Shown here piece by piece: positions 17,342-25,809 of a stretch of DNA of 45,871 nucleotides. The position numbers and the translations under genes are program-made. The stretch is taken from positions 1-45,871 of the forward strand of contig JAJPHF010000030.1 of assembly GCA_021325365.1 (NCBI GenBank). Direction: 5' to 3'. Positions within the stretch are counted from its first letter, which is position 1, and the number at the start of each line of letters is the position of its first letter. The notes below the pieces were generated by a model that ran no database searches, was not told where the DNA came from, and saw only the letters and a list, made by a program, of their open reading frames with translations. The stretch is from Pseudomonadota bacterium. Lineage in GTDB: Bacteria; Chloroflexota; UBA6077; JAJPHF01.

Positions 17342-18421
17342 ATGCCGCGGGCTATTCGCGCCTCATGTCCCGCCGCGCGCCTGGGCGTGACCCTGCTGCT
17401 GTGGCTGGCCGCCGCCTGCAGCCAGGCCGCGCCGTCCTCGGCGCCGACGCAGCCCGCTAGCGGCGGCAGCGCGCCCGCCGCCCAGGCGTCCGCCCCACCG
17501 GCGCAGGCCGGCGGCAGCGGCCAGCCTGTCGAGATTCGCATCGGCCACGGCTTCGCCGCCGAGGAGAACCTATGGCTGATGGCGGCCAAGCCGGACCTGG
17601 CGCCCAACCAGGGGAAGGCGTACACGCTGACGTTTACGGCCTTTCGCGGCAACGCCGATCGCTTGAACGCCTACGAGGCGGGTCAGCTCGACGGCGGCAC
17701 GGTGGCCGCCCCCACGGCGCTGTTCGCGGCGGAAGAGAAGCTGCCGTTCAAGCTGGTCGCCAGCATCGTGCGCGAGCAGCAAGGGTCGTTCAATACCACC
17801 TACCTGGCGCTGGACGATTCGGGCATCGCCTCCGCGGCCGACGTGCGCGGCAAGACCATCGCCGTCGTGGACTTCAAGTCCGCGACGGAGCTGTGGGCGC
17901 GGGCGGCCATCGAGGCCGCCGGCCTCGACCCGGACCGCGACGTGAACTTCGTCGTCGTGCCCTTCCCGGCGATGGGCGAGGCGCTCCGCAGCAAGCGCAT
18001 CGACGTCGGCGTGTTTCCCGAGCCGTTCCTGACGATGGAGCAGCGGCGCGGCGGCGTCCACGTCGTGTGGACCTCCAAGACCGGCGTGCCGTTCGACGAG
18101 GAGCTGCTGGACCTGGCGATGCGGCCGGAGTTCATCGCGCGCAACTCCGCTGCCGTGCGCGCCTTCCTGGCCGACTTCGTGGCCACGACCCATTGGTACA
18201 ACGACCATCTGCAGGAGGCACGGCAGGTCCTGATCGACAAAGGCTTCGTGCAGACGCCGCCCGACCTGTACCTGACGCTGGCCGACTACTACCACGATCC
18301 GGGCGGCCGGATCACGCTGGACGGCCTGGACAAGGAGCAAGACCTGCTGCTGAAGCTCGGCTGGCAGCAGAGTCGGGTGAACCTGAACGACATCGTGGAC
18401 CAGAGCCTGCTGCCGCAATAG
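17342..18421 (+). CDS. ABC transporter substrate-binding lipoprotein, NMT1/THI5-SsuA type
   Basis: Extracytoplasmic binding protein of 359 residues. A strong GGAGGAAGAG lies immediately before the ATG. The N-terminus is a signal peptide with a lipobox-like LAAAC, so C26 would be the lipidated residue. A Ser/Ala/Pro/Gly-rich linker (~27-62) leads to the binding domain, which has the NMT1 features of an IAVVDFKSATELW segment, AAIEAAGLDPDRDVNFV and FPEPFLTMEQ. Such proteins capture sulfonates, pyrimidine precursors, aromatic acids or nitriles. It is directly followed by the ATPase and two permeases, giving a full importer. The ligand cannot be told from sequence. Confidence 0.92.
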   Translation: MPRAIRASCPAARLGVTLLLWLAAACSQAAPSSAPTQPASGGSAPAAQASAPPAQAGGSGQPVEIRIGHGFAAEENLWLMAAKPDLAPNQGKAYTLTFTAFRGNADRLNAYEAGQLDGGTVAAPTALFAAEEKLPFKLVASIVREQQGSFNTTYLALDDSGIASAADVRGKTIAVVDFKSATELWARAAIEAAGLDPDRDVNFVVVPFPAMGEALRSKRIDVGVFPEPFLTMEQRRGGVHVVWTSKTGVPFDEELLDLAMRPEFIARNSAAVRAFLADFVATTHWYNDHLQEARQVLIDKGFVQTPPDLYLTLADYYHDPGGRITLDGLDKEQDLLLKLGWQQSRVNLNDIVDQSLLPQ

Positions 18422-18656
18422 CGACCGCCGCTACAGCCGTTCTTGTAGGTCTCGAGCCCTCGGAGAACGATAAGGATAAGAAGGATAAGATGGTAGGGTG
18501 GTGGCGCGTCCCCTGCCGCCCGACCGACGCTGCTGGCTCGCTCAGCCTGCAAGCGGCTGTCCGGCCCTGGACGCTCGGCATTGAATCACGTACTGCGAGG
18601 CAGGCGCGCCCTGGCCCGTAGGGTTGACACCAGCGGCTAGACATTACGGGAGAGGC

Positions 18657-19439
18657 ATGGCGGTCGTCGAGGTCGAGCACCTGTCCAAGCGGTTCGTGCG
18701 CGGACGCCAGCGCGTCGAGGCGATCCACGACTTGAGCCTGCAAGTGAGCGACGGGGAGTTCGTCGCCATCGTCGGGCCGAGCGGCTGCGGCAAGAGCACG
18801 TTCCTGCACATCCTCGGCGGCTTCGTGCCCAGCGACGGCGGCGCGATGCGGGTCGATGGCCGGGCGGTCCAGGCGCCCGGCCCCGACCGTGGCATGATGT
18901 TCCAGGACCTCGCGCTGTTCCCGTGGCGCACGGTCGAGGGGAACGTCGGCTGGGCGCTGGAGGTGCAGGGGCGCCCGCGGACCGAGCGCGAGGCCACCGT
19001 CGACCGCTACCTGGACCTCGTGGGCCTGCGCGCCTTCCGCCACGCCTACCCCAACGAGCTGTCAGGCGGCATGCGCCAGCGCGTCGCCCTCGCCCGCGTC
19101 CTGGCGTTCGACCCGGGCGTGCTGCTGATGGACGAGCCGTTCGGCGCCCTGGACGCGCAGACCCGCGAGCTGATGCAGGAAGAGCTGCAGCGCATCTGGC
19201 AGGAGACGGCGAAGACCGTCCTGTTCGTGACCCACGACATCGAGGAGGCGGTCTACCTCGGCAACCGCGTGGTAGTCTTCACGGCACGGCCGGGCGAGAT
19301 CAAAGCCATCCTGCCCATCGCGCTCCCGGCCGAGCGCAGCATCGAGGTCAAAAAGAGCCCGGAGTTCATGGCGTACCGCAACACGATCTGGGATCTGCTG
19401 CGCGACGAGGTGCTCAAAGCGCGCGGCCAGCAGAACTGA
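18657..19439 (+). CDS. ABC transporter ATP-binding protein (SsuB/TauB/NitT type)
   Basis: ATPase of the importer, 260 residues from ATG 18657 (GGGAGAGG just upstream); a longer in-frame start at 18624 lacks support. The Walker A motif GPSGCGKST is at ~40-48, the Q-loop at ~MFQD 81-84, the signature LSGGMRQR at ~135-142, Walker B LLMDEPFGALD at ~156-166, and the switch His in FVTHDIEEA. The FPWRTVEGNV segment is typical of the nitrate/sulfonate/taurine subgroup. It follows the binding-protein gene after 235 bp containing a GATAAGGATAAG-type purine-rich stretch (18467-18490) and precedes the permeases by 15 bp. Confidence 0.95.
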   Translation: MAVVEVEHLSKRFVRGRQRVEAIHDLSLQVSDGEFVAIVGPSGCGKSTFLHILGGFVPSDGGAMRVDGRAVQAPGPDRGMMFQDLALFPWRTVEGNVGWALEVQGRPRTEREATVDRYLDLVGLRAFRHAYPNELSGGMRQRVALARVLAFDPGVLLMDEPFGALDAQTRELMQEELQRIWQETAKTVLFVTHDIEEAVYLGNRVVVFTARPGEIKAILPIALPAERSIEVKKSPEFMAYRNTIWDLLRDEVLKARGQQN

Positions 19440-19454
19440 CCTTCGGGGGAGCCA

Positions 19455-20321
19455 TTGGCCCGTACCACCCACTCCGCCGCCGTCGACGCCGCGACGCGCC
19501 TGCCGCCCGTGTCGGCCGCGCCTGCTCCGGCCGCGGGCCGCGGCCAAGCCGCGGCCATCCGGGTCGCCGAGGGGCTGCTGGTCCCGCTGGTCCTGCTCGC
19601 CCTCTGGGAGATCGGCGCCGACCTCGGCTGGCTGCCCGAGTTCCTGGTCAGCCCCACGCGTATCGCGCGGGAGTTCGGCAGCCTGCTCCTCTCCGGCGAG
19701 CTGCTGCTCCACGCGCGCGACAGCCTCTACCGCTCGCTCGCGGGCTTCGGGCTGGGGGCGCTGTTCGGGGTGACCCTGGGACTCCTGAGCGGGGTGTCGC
19801 GCCGCGTCGAGCAGTTCTTCGACCCATTGATCTCGCTGTCGTATCCCGTGCCGAAGATCGCCGTGCTGCCGGTGCTCATCGTCTGGTTCGGCATCAGCGA
19901 CACGTCGAAGATCGTGGTTATCATGATCTCCTGCTTTTACCCGTGCTTCATCGCCGCGCTTTACGGCGTGCGCGCCGTCGATCCCGTCTGGGTCTGGGCG
20001 GCCCGCAACATGGGCGCCAGCCGTCGCCAGGTGTTCGTGAAAGTCGTCGTGCCGGGCGCGGCGCCGCAGATCTTCACCGGCCTGCGCGTGGCGCTGGCGC
20101 TGGCCTTCATCCTCATGTTCGCGTCCGAGATGATCGGCTCGTCCACCCGCACGGGCCTCGGCTTCCTGATCCTCAGTGCCGACGCCGCCGGCCGCTTCGA
20201 CCGCATCTTCGCCGCCGTGCTCGCCATCGCCATCCTGGGCTTCGTGAGCGACCGGCTGCTGCTCTGGGTCCGTGGGCGGCTCCTCGTCGGCCAGCTCGTC
20301 GGCGAGCGCCGCGATGGCTGA
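19455..20321 (+). CDS. ABC transporter permease (first of two), SsuC/TauC type
   Basis: Inner-membrane permease of 288 residues. The start appears to be TTG at 19455, 15 bases after the ATPase stop, with GGGGGA before it. The Ala/Pro-rich N-terminus (~1-33) precedes about six TM helices. The cytoplasmic coupling (EAA) loop is WAARNMGASRRQVFVKVVVPG near residue ~180, where the permease contacts the ATPase. Its last 8 bases overlap the next permease gene, so the pair is translationally coupled and probably forms a heterodimer. Confidence 0.93.
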   Translation: MARTTHSAAVDAATRLPPVSAAPAPAAGRGQAAAIRVAEGLLVPLVLLALWEIGADLGWLPEFLVSPTRIAREFGSLLLSGELLLHARDSLYRSLAGFGLGALFGVTLGLLSGVSRRVEQFFDPLISLSYPVPKIAVLPVLIVWFGISDTSKIVVIMISCFYPCFIAALYGVRAVDPVWVWAARNMGASRRQVFVKVVVPGAAPQIFTGLRVALALAFILMFASEMIGSSTRTGLGFLILSADAAGRFDRIFAAVLAIAILGFVSDRLLLWVRGRLLVGQLVGERRDG

Positions 20322-21138
20322 GCGGTCGCTCGCGCCCGCCGCGGCCCCCGCGCCCGGCCCCGGCCTGACGGCCCGGGCGCTCGGCTGGCTAGAGCGCTAC
20401 TACTCGGTGTTCGTGGTCCTGGCCGCCTGGGAGCTGCTCGCCCACTCCGGCTGGGTGAACCCCCGCCTTTTCCCGAGTCTGGAGACGATCGGCCAGGAGC
20501 TGTGGCGGCTGGTGGAGAGCGGCGCCATCTATCGCCACCTCCTCGCCACGCTCTACCGCGTCGTCGCCGGCTTCGCGTTGGCCGCGGTGGCGGGCGTCGT
20601 GCTCGGCTTCCTCATGGCGCGCGTACCACTGTTCGACCGGCTGTTCGAGCCGCTGTTCTCGTTCGGCTACCCGATCCCGCGCGCCGCGCTGTACCCGGTG
20701 TTCGTCTTCGTGTTCGGGCTCGGCCACCTCTCCAAGATCGTCCTGATCTTCCTGGAGTGTCTGTACCCCATCGCCATCAACTCCTACTATGGCGCCCGCG
20801 CGGTGAACGAACGCTACGTATGGGCGGCGCGCAACATGGGCGCGAACGGCGAGCAGGTCTTCCGCAAGGTGATCGTGCCAGCCGCGCTGCCGCAGATCTT
20901 CGCCGGCCTCCGCATCGCCCTGCCGGTCGCGCTCGTCATCGCCATCCTGACCGAGATGATCGGCGCCACGGAGGGGTTGGGCTACCTCATCGCGCGCGCG
21001 TCGGCGTCGCTGTCGCGCAGCCAGGTGTTCGCGGGCGTCGCGGCGATCGCTATCATCGGCTTCGTCCTCGACCGCGCGCTCGGCGCGCTCCGCCGCCGCC
21101 TCGTCTTCTGGGAGAAGGAGTCCGTCTCGATCGGCTAG
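20314..21138 (+). CDS. ABC transporter permease (second of two), SsuC/TauC type
   Basis: Permease of 274 residues from ATG 20314, which overlaps the upstream permease by 8 bases. An Ala/Pro-rich N-terminus is followed by about six TM helices and an EAA loop WAARNMGANGEQVFRKVIVP matching that of its partner. The two permeases share architecture but differ in most positions, indicating an old duplication. The usual SsuC/TauC system uses one permease as a homodimer, so two paralogues suggest an asymmetric channel. Confidence 0.93.
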   Translation: MAERSLAPAAAPAPGPGLTARALGWLERYYSVFVVLAAWELLAHSGWVNPRLFPSLETIGQELWRLVESGAIYRHLLATLYRVVAGFALAAVAGVVLGFLMARVPLFDRLFEPLFSFGYPIPRAALYPVFVFVFGLGHLSKIVLIFLECLYPIAINSYYGARAVNERYVWAARNMGANGEQVFRKVIVPAALPQIFAGLRIALPVALVIAILTEMIGATEGLGYLIARASASLSRSQVFAGVAAIAIIGFVLDRALGALRRRLVFWEKESVSIG

Positions 21139-21190
21139 CCGGGCCTCCGCGCCGTCAGCCTGACGCGGGGAGCGTGAGCACATCCTGCCC

Positions 21191-21272
21191 CCTTGCTCCC
21201 TCTGCCAAAGAGCGGGGGCGAGGGCGCATCCTGGCCCCCTCTCCCCCTGGGAGAGGGCGGCGGGTGAGGGAG
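21191..21272. repeat. Paired palindromic repeat (two units, 42-nt period)
   Basis: Unit one starts at ~21191 and is degraded (CTCCCTCTGCCAAAGAGCGGG). Unit two starts at ~21233 (CTCTCCCCCTGGGAGAGGG plus a G-rich tail). The tail supplies GGGTGAGGGAG directly upstream of the SDR start at 21283. Same family as the elements at 15482, 44821 and 45321. Confidence 0.78.
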
Positions 21273-21282
21273 ACCCAATCGC

Positions 21283-22071
21283 ATGGACCTGGGCCTGCGG
21301 GACAAAGTCGCAATCGTCACGGGCGGCAGCTCCGGCATCGGGCTCGCCACCGCCCGCGCCTTCCTGGCCGAGGGCGCGGCCGTGGCGATCTGCGCCCGCG
21401 GCGAGGCGCGCTTGCAGGCGGCCGCCGCGGCGCTGCGAGCGCTGCCAGGCGCGCGGGTGTACGCGCGCGCCTGCGACGTGCTCCAGCCCAACCAGGTGCG
21501 GGCCTTCGTGGACGGCGCGGTGGCGGCGCTCGGCGGCCTCGACGTGCTGGTCAACAACGCCGGCGGCGGCCGCTTCTCGACCTTCGCCGACACGCCCGAC
21601 GCCGACTGGCGCGCGGAGCTGGAGCTCAAGTTCTTCAGCATCATCCACCCCACGCGCGCCGCCCTGCCGCACCTGCGGGCGCGCGGCGGCGGCGCCATCG
21701 CCGTCGTGAACGCCGTGCTCGCCCGCCAGCCCGAGACGCACATGGTGGTCACCAGCGCCGCGCGGGCCGGCGTGCTCAGCCTGACGCGCTCGCTGGCTAA
21801 CGAGTTCGCGCCGTTCGGCGTGCGGGTGAACAGCGTCATGCTGGGCACCATCGAGAGCGAGCAGTGGCGGCGGCGCTACCGCGAGGCCGCGACGGCGCTG
21901 AGCGAGGCCGAGTGGCTCGCCGACATCGCCCGCGACCGGGGCATCCCCCTCGGCCGCTTCGGTACGCCCGAGGAAGTCGCCGCGGCGCTCGTCTTCCTGT
22001 GCTCCGCCCCGGCCAGCTTCATCACCGGCGCTACCCTGGACGTGGACGGCGGCGTCCACCGCTACGTGTAG
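21283..22071 (+). CDS. SDR-fold protein lacking the Ser-Tyr-Lys catalytic residues
   Basis: Short-chain dehydrogenase/reductase-like protein, 262 residues. The Rossmann nucleotide-binding motif TGGSSGIG (13-20) and NNAG (91-94) are intact, as is the C-terminal FITGATLDVDGG region. At the catalytic positions, judged by the 13-residue Ser-Tyr spacing and the Tyr-x3-Lys rule, it has A144, T157 and R161 in place of Ser, Tyr and Lys. A similar replacement occurs in a FabG-like SDR branch with PxxxMVxxxxxRAG. It may still bind NAD(P) but classical hydride chemistry is doubtful. It ends 10 bases before a ThDP enzyme gene, which starts after a good GGAGG; the two are likely an operon. Confidence 0.9.
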   Translation: MDLGLRDKVAIVTGGSSGIGLATARAFLAEGAAVAICARGEARLQAAAAALRALPGARVYARACDVLQPNQVRAFVDGAVAALGGLDVLVNNAGGGRFSTFADTPDADWRAELELKFFSIIHPTRAALPHLRARGGGAIAVVNAVLARQPETHMVVTSAARAGVLSLTRSLANEFAPFGVRVNSVMLGTIESEQWRRRYREAATALSEAEWLADIARDRGIPLGRFGTPEEVAAALVFLCSAPASFITGATLDVDGGVHRYV

Positions 22072-22081
22072 GAGGCCACCC

Positions 22082-23749
22082 ATGAACGAGCCAGGCACCG
22101 GCGGCGACGCCGTCGTCCGCGCGCTGAAGCACGCGGGCGTGGACACCGTGTTCGGGCTCATCAGCATCCACAACATGGCGCTCTACGACGCCATCCACCG
22201 CCAGGGCGGCATCCGCGCCGTCCCCAGCCGCAGCGAGCCCGGCGCGGTGAACATGGCCGACGGCTACGCCCGCGCGACCGGCCGCCTCGGGGTCGCGATC
22301 ACCAGCACCGGCACGGGCGCCGGCAACGCCTGCGGCGCGCTCGTGGAGGCCCAGACGGCGGGCACGCCGCTGCTGCACCTGACCGGCCAGGTCGACTCGG
22401 CCTACATCGACAAGGGGCGCGGCTTCATCCACGAGCCGAAAGACCAGCTGGGCATGCTGCGCGCCGTGTCGAAGGCCGCCTACCGCCCGATCGACGCCAC
22501 CGCCGTGCCGTGGACACTCTACGCCGCCGTCGAGCAGGCGCTAGCGGCCCCGCGCGGCGTCGTCAGCGTCGAGCTGCCCGTGGACTACCAGTACGCGACC
22601 GTCCAGCCCATCGAACTGCCAGGGAGACACGCCCCTCGGGTGTTTCCCGATCCTAGCCTGGTCGACCGGGCCGCGGGACTGCTCGCGACGGCGCGTCGGC
22701 CCGTGATCTGGGTTGGCGGCGGCGCGATAGCCGGCGAGGCGGCCGCGCCGCTGCGCGCGCTCGCCGAGGCGCTGGGCGCCGCCGTTATCACGACCACCGC
22801 GGGCCGCGGCGTGCTACCCGAAGACCACCCGTTGTGCGTCGGCAACTGGGGCACCGCGACCGCCGTCCGCGAGCTCCTCCAGTCCGCCGACGTGCTCCTG
22901 GCCGTCGGCACGCGCTTCCGCGGTAACGAGACGCTGAACTACCAGCTCAAGCTCCCCCCCACGATTGTCCAGATCGACGCCGACCCCTTAGCGATCGGCC
23001 GCAGCTACCCTGCCACGCTAGGCATCGTCGGCGACGCCGCCGCCACTCTGGGCATGCTGCGGAAAGCGCGGCCCGAGTTCGACCGGTCAGTGCCCGACCG
23101 GCCCGGACCCGATCCGGCCTTCCGCGACGCCATCAGCGCGGCGCGGGCCGCGGCGCGCGCCGCCATGCGCGCCACAATGGGCCGCTACGAGGCCGTGGTG
23201 GACGCGCTGCACGCCGTGCTGCCGCGCGATGCGATCCGCGTGCGCGACGTGACGATCGCCTCGACGACCTGGGGCAACCGCCTCCTAGAGGTGTACGAGC
23301 CGCGCACGTCGATCCACGCGGTCGGCGGCGGCATCGGCCAGGGGCTCCAGATGGCGCTCGGCGCGAAGGTCGGCCGGCCCGAGCGGACCGTCGTCTGCCT
23401 CGCCGGCGACGGCGGGCTGCTGGTGAACGTGGGCGAGTGGGCCACGGCCGTGCAGGAGAACCTGGCGGTGGTAGTCGTGCTGTTCAACGACGGCGGCTAC
23501 GGCGTGCTGCGCAACATCCAGAACCGGACGATGGCCGGGCGCCACATTGGCGTGGATCTGCGCACCCCGGACTTCGTGGGCCTGGCCGAAGCCTTCGGCG
23601 CCTGGGCGCGGCGCGTGCGCGTCATCGATGACTTCCGCCCCGCGCTGGAGGCGGCCCTCGACACCGGCCGCCCCGCCCTGGTGGAGCTGGACATGGCCGC
23701 GATCGGGCCGCCCGCCGTCGCCTACGGCGGCCCGCCCGCCGGCGCCTGA
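22082..23749 (+). CDS. Thiamine diphosphate-dependent enzyme, acetolactate-synthase/decarboxylase-like
   Basis: ThDP enzyme of 555 residues with the three-domain order PYR (~5-170), central (~190-325) and PP (~365-545). The activating Glu of the PYR domain is E52 in SRSEPGAVNMADGYARATG. The metal/ThDP-binding motif begins at G442 (GDGG...NDGGYG). Length and domain order fit the acetolactate synthase, benzoylformate decarboxylase and oxalyl-CoA decarboxylase group. No regulatory subunit gene is nearby, which argues against a biosynthetic acetohydroxyacid synthase. In this cluster a 2-oxo-acid decarboxylase or carboligase role is more likely. Which reaction it performs is open. Confidence 0.88.
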   Translation: MNEPGTGGDAVVRALKHAGVDTVFGLISIHNMALYDAIHRQGGIRAVPSRSEPGAVNMADGYARATGRLGVAITSTGTGAGNACGALVEAQTAGTPLLHLTGQVDSAYIDKGRGFIHEPKDQLGMLRAVSKAAYRPIDATAVPWTLYAAVEQALAAPRGVVSVELPVDYQYATVQPIELPGRHAPRVFPDPSLVDRAAGLLATARRPVIWVGGGAIAGEAAAPLRALAEALGAAVITTTAGRGVLPEDHPLCVGNWGTATAVRELLQSADVLLAVGTRFRGNETLNYQLKLPPTIVQIDADPLAIGRSYPATLGIVGDAAATLGMLRKARPEFDRSVPDRPGPDPAFRDAISAARAAARAAMRATMGRYEAVVDALHAVLPRDAIRVRDVTIASTTWGNRLLEVYEPRTSIHAVGGGIGQGLQMALGAKVGRPERTVVCLAGDGGLLVNVGEWATAVQENLAVVVVLFNDGGYGVLRNIQNRTMAGRHIGVDLRTPDFVGLAEAFGAWARRVRVIDDFRPALEAALDTGRPALVELDMAAIGPPAVAYGGPPAGA

Positions 23750-23817
23750 GCGGGGCGCGGCAGCGGCACGCGTCGTGCGGTGGGCACGCGGTCCCGCCAG
23801 ACCGAAAGGAGCCGCCC

Positions 23818-24327
23818 ATGCCGCCCGACCGAACCGACCGGCAGCTGACCCAGGCGACCAAGCTGACGCTGATCGGCGTGTTTCTCGGTCTGCTCGCCGC
23901 GTTCACCGCCCGCGAGGCCAGCCGCGGCGAAGACGTCGAGATCACGCCGTTCGATCTGCTGCTGCTCGGCCTCAGCGCCTTTCGCGCGGGCCGCCTGGTC
24001 GCCTACGAACGCGTGGCCGAGCCCGTACGAGCACCGCTCACCCACACTATCCCAGACGAGTCCGGCCTGGGCGAAACGGTCGTCGCGAGCGGCACGGGCG
24101 TGCGCTACGCGCTGGGCGAGCTAGTGTCCTGCCCAACGTGTGTGGGGACGTGGGCAGCCGCCGGTCTCGTCTACGGCCTCCACCTGGCGCCACGACCCAC
24201 CCGAGTCTTCCTGGCCGTCATGGCGACCACCGGGGTGGCGGAAGTCGTCCATTGCACGACGGAGGCCGCGAGCTGGGTCGGCCGCGCCGCCCGCACGTTT
24301 GCCGGCGCGCAAGAAGAGCAGCGTTGA
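23818..24327 (+). CDS. DUF1360 family membrane protein
   Basis: Small membrane protein of 169 residues, AAGGAG before the ATG. Three or four hydrophobic segments are visible (~16-30, 44-54, 105-122, 128-145). The DUF1360 hallmarks are present: TPFDLLLLGLSAFRAGRLVAYE, VRAPL, and the GELVSCPTCVGTWAA motif with its Cys-x2-Cys pair. The family is of unknown function and widespread in Firmicutes, Actinobacteria and Chloroflexota. It is the last gene of the plus-strand run before glucan metabolism, and no functional link to its neighbours is evident. Confidence 0.82.
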   Translation: MPPDRTDRQLTQATKLTLIGVFLGLLAAFTAREASRGEDVEITPFDLLLLGLSAFRAGRLVAYERVAEPVRAPLTHTIPDESGLGETVVASGTGVRYALGELVSCPTCVGTWAAAGLVYGLHLAPRPTRVFLAVMATTGVAEVVHCTTEAASWVGRAARTFAGAQEEQR

Positions 24328-24584
24328 GCCGAACCACGCGCTCACCCCGATGCGCTGTCTCGGCGTGTCACACCCCGGACGAGCCCGTTCGGAGCGCGGG
24401 CCTACGCTCCAGCGGCCACACTGACGACGATTAGTGTATAAGCCACGGTGCACCGGCGGGCCGGGGCCCCAGCTGGCCTCGCGGTGCCTGCAACACACAC
24501 GCGCGGTCGGGGTCCGCCGCGCGGGCGCCCGCGAGCAACCTGGCGCCCGCGGCACTCGCGCGGCGCCCTCGATGAAGGGACTGC

Positions 24585-25793
24585 ATGAAGGCGCTCCTCT
24601 TGACCAACGAGTATCCGCCCCACGTCTACGGCGGAGCCGGCGTCCACGTCGAGTTTCTCAGTCGCGAGCTGGCCGCGCTAATGCCGGTCGAGGTGCGCTG
24701 CTTCGGTGACCAGCACACGGACGCGGGACAGCTTCAGGTGCGCGGCTATCCGGTCGACGAGGCGCGCTTCACGGCACCACGGCCGCTGCGCCCCGTGTTC
24801 GGCGCCATGCAGCGCGACGTAGCGTTCGCCGCCACGGACGTGGACGCCGACGTAGTGCATTGCCACACCTGGTACACCCACCTGGGCGGCATCCTGATCA
24901 AGCAAGCCTATCAGGTGCCGCTGGCGATCACGATCCACTCGCTGGAGCCCTTGCGGCCCTGGAAGCGCGAGCAGCTCGGCGGCGGCTACGATGTGACCTG
25001 CTGGGTCGAGCGCACCGCCATCCAGATGGCCGACGCGATCGTCGCCGTCTCACAGGGGACGCGCGCCGACGTGCTGGCCCACTTCGACGTCGATCCCGCG
25101 CGCATCCACGTCATCCACAACGGCATCGACGCGCGCCTGTATCAGCCCACCCCGGCCACCGATGCGCTCGTCCACTACGGCATTCGGCCCGAGCAGCCCT
25201 ACGTCCTCTTCGTCGGGCGCATCACCCGTCAGAAGGGCATCATCCACCTCGTCCACGCGATACCCGAGATCGACCCGGCGGCGCAGGTGGTCCTGTGCGC
25301 CGGCGCACCCGACACGCCCGAGATCGCCGCCGAGATGGAGGCGGCCGTCGCGGCGGTGCAGGCTCGGCGCTCCGGCGTCATCTGGGTGCAGGAGATGGTG
25401 CCGCGCGAGGCGGTGGTACAGCTCTACACCCACGCGGCGGTGTTCTGCTGCCCGTCGATCTACGAGCCGTTCGGCATCATCAACCTGGAGGCGATGGCCT
25501 GCGGCACCCCGGTCGTCGCCAGTGCGGTCGGCGGCATCCCGGAGGTCGTCGTGGACGGCGAGACGGGCTTGCTGGTGCCGCTCGTCCAACAGACTGAGAG
25601 TCCCTTCGAGCCGGTCGACCCGGCGCGCTTCAGCCACGACCTGGCAACCGCGATCAACCAGCTGCTGGCCGATCCGGCGCTGCGCGCGCGCATGGGCGAG
25701 GCCGGACGGCGGCGCGTCGAGGAGTCCTTCACCTGGAGCGCCATCGCCCGCCGCACCGCCGACCTCTACCGGTCGCTCGTCGCCGCGCGCTAG
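24585..25793 (+). CDS. glgM: GT4 glycogen synthase / alpha-maltose-1-phosphate synthase (GlgA/GlgM, actinobacterial type)
   Basis: Glycosyltransferase family 4, 402 residues, GT-B fold. Using ADP-glucose, the actinobacterial relatives make maltose-1-phosphate from glucose-1-phosphate (GlgM) and can extend glucan. The N-terminal domain has NEYPPHVYGGAGVH, the glycine-rich acceptor loop. The C-terminal domain has FVGRITRQKG and the E-x7-E motif in SIYEPFGIINLEAMACGTPVVAS. It is shorter than the GT5 GlgA of enterics and best fits the GT4 branch. It faces the glgE/treS operon tail to tail, 16 bases from the end of treY. Pairing with glgE supports the maltose-1-phosphate function, but GlgA-like activity cannot be excluded. 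No glgC is in the window. Confidence 0.85.
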   Translation: MKALLLTNEYPPHVYGGAGVHVEFLSRELAALMPVEVRCFGDQHTDAGQLQVRGYPVDEARFTAPRPLRPVFGAMQRDVAFAATDVDADVVHCHTWYTHLGGILIKQAYQVPLAITIHSLEPLRPWKREQLGGGYDVTCWVERTAIQMADAIVAVSQGTRADVLAHFDVDPARIHVIHNGIDARLYQPTPATDALVHYGIRPEQPYVLFVGRITRQKGIIHLVHAIPEIDPAAQVVLCAGAPDTPEIAAEMEAAVAAVQARRSGVIWVQEMVPREAVVQLYTHAAVFCCPSIYEPFGIINLEAMACGTPVVASAVGGIPEVVVDGETGLLVPLVQQTESPFEPVDPARFSHDLATAINQLLADPALRARMGEAGRRRVEESFTWSAIARRTADLYRSLVAAR

Positions 25794-25809
25794 GGGCAGA
25801 GACGCGCGA

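Noticed and set aside
24328..24584. TATAAG at 24437 as a promoter for the GT4 synthase
   Set aside because: It has a fair -10 shape but no acceptable -35 box at 16-18 bases, so it was not listed as a feature.
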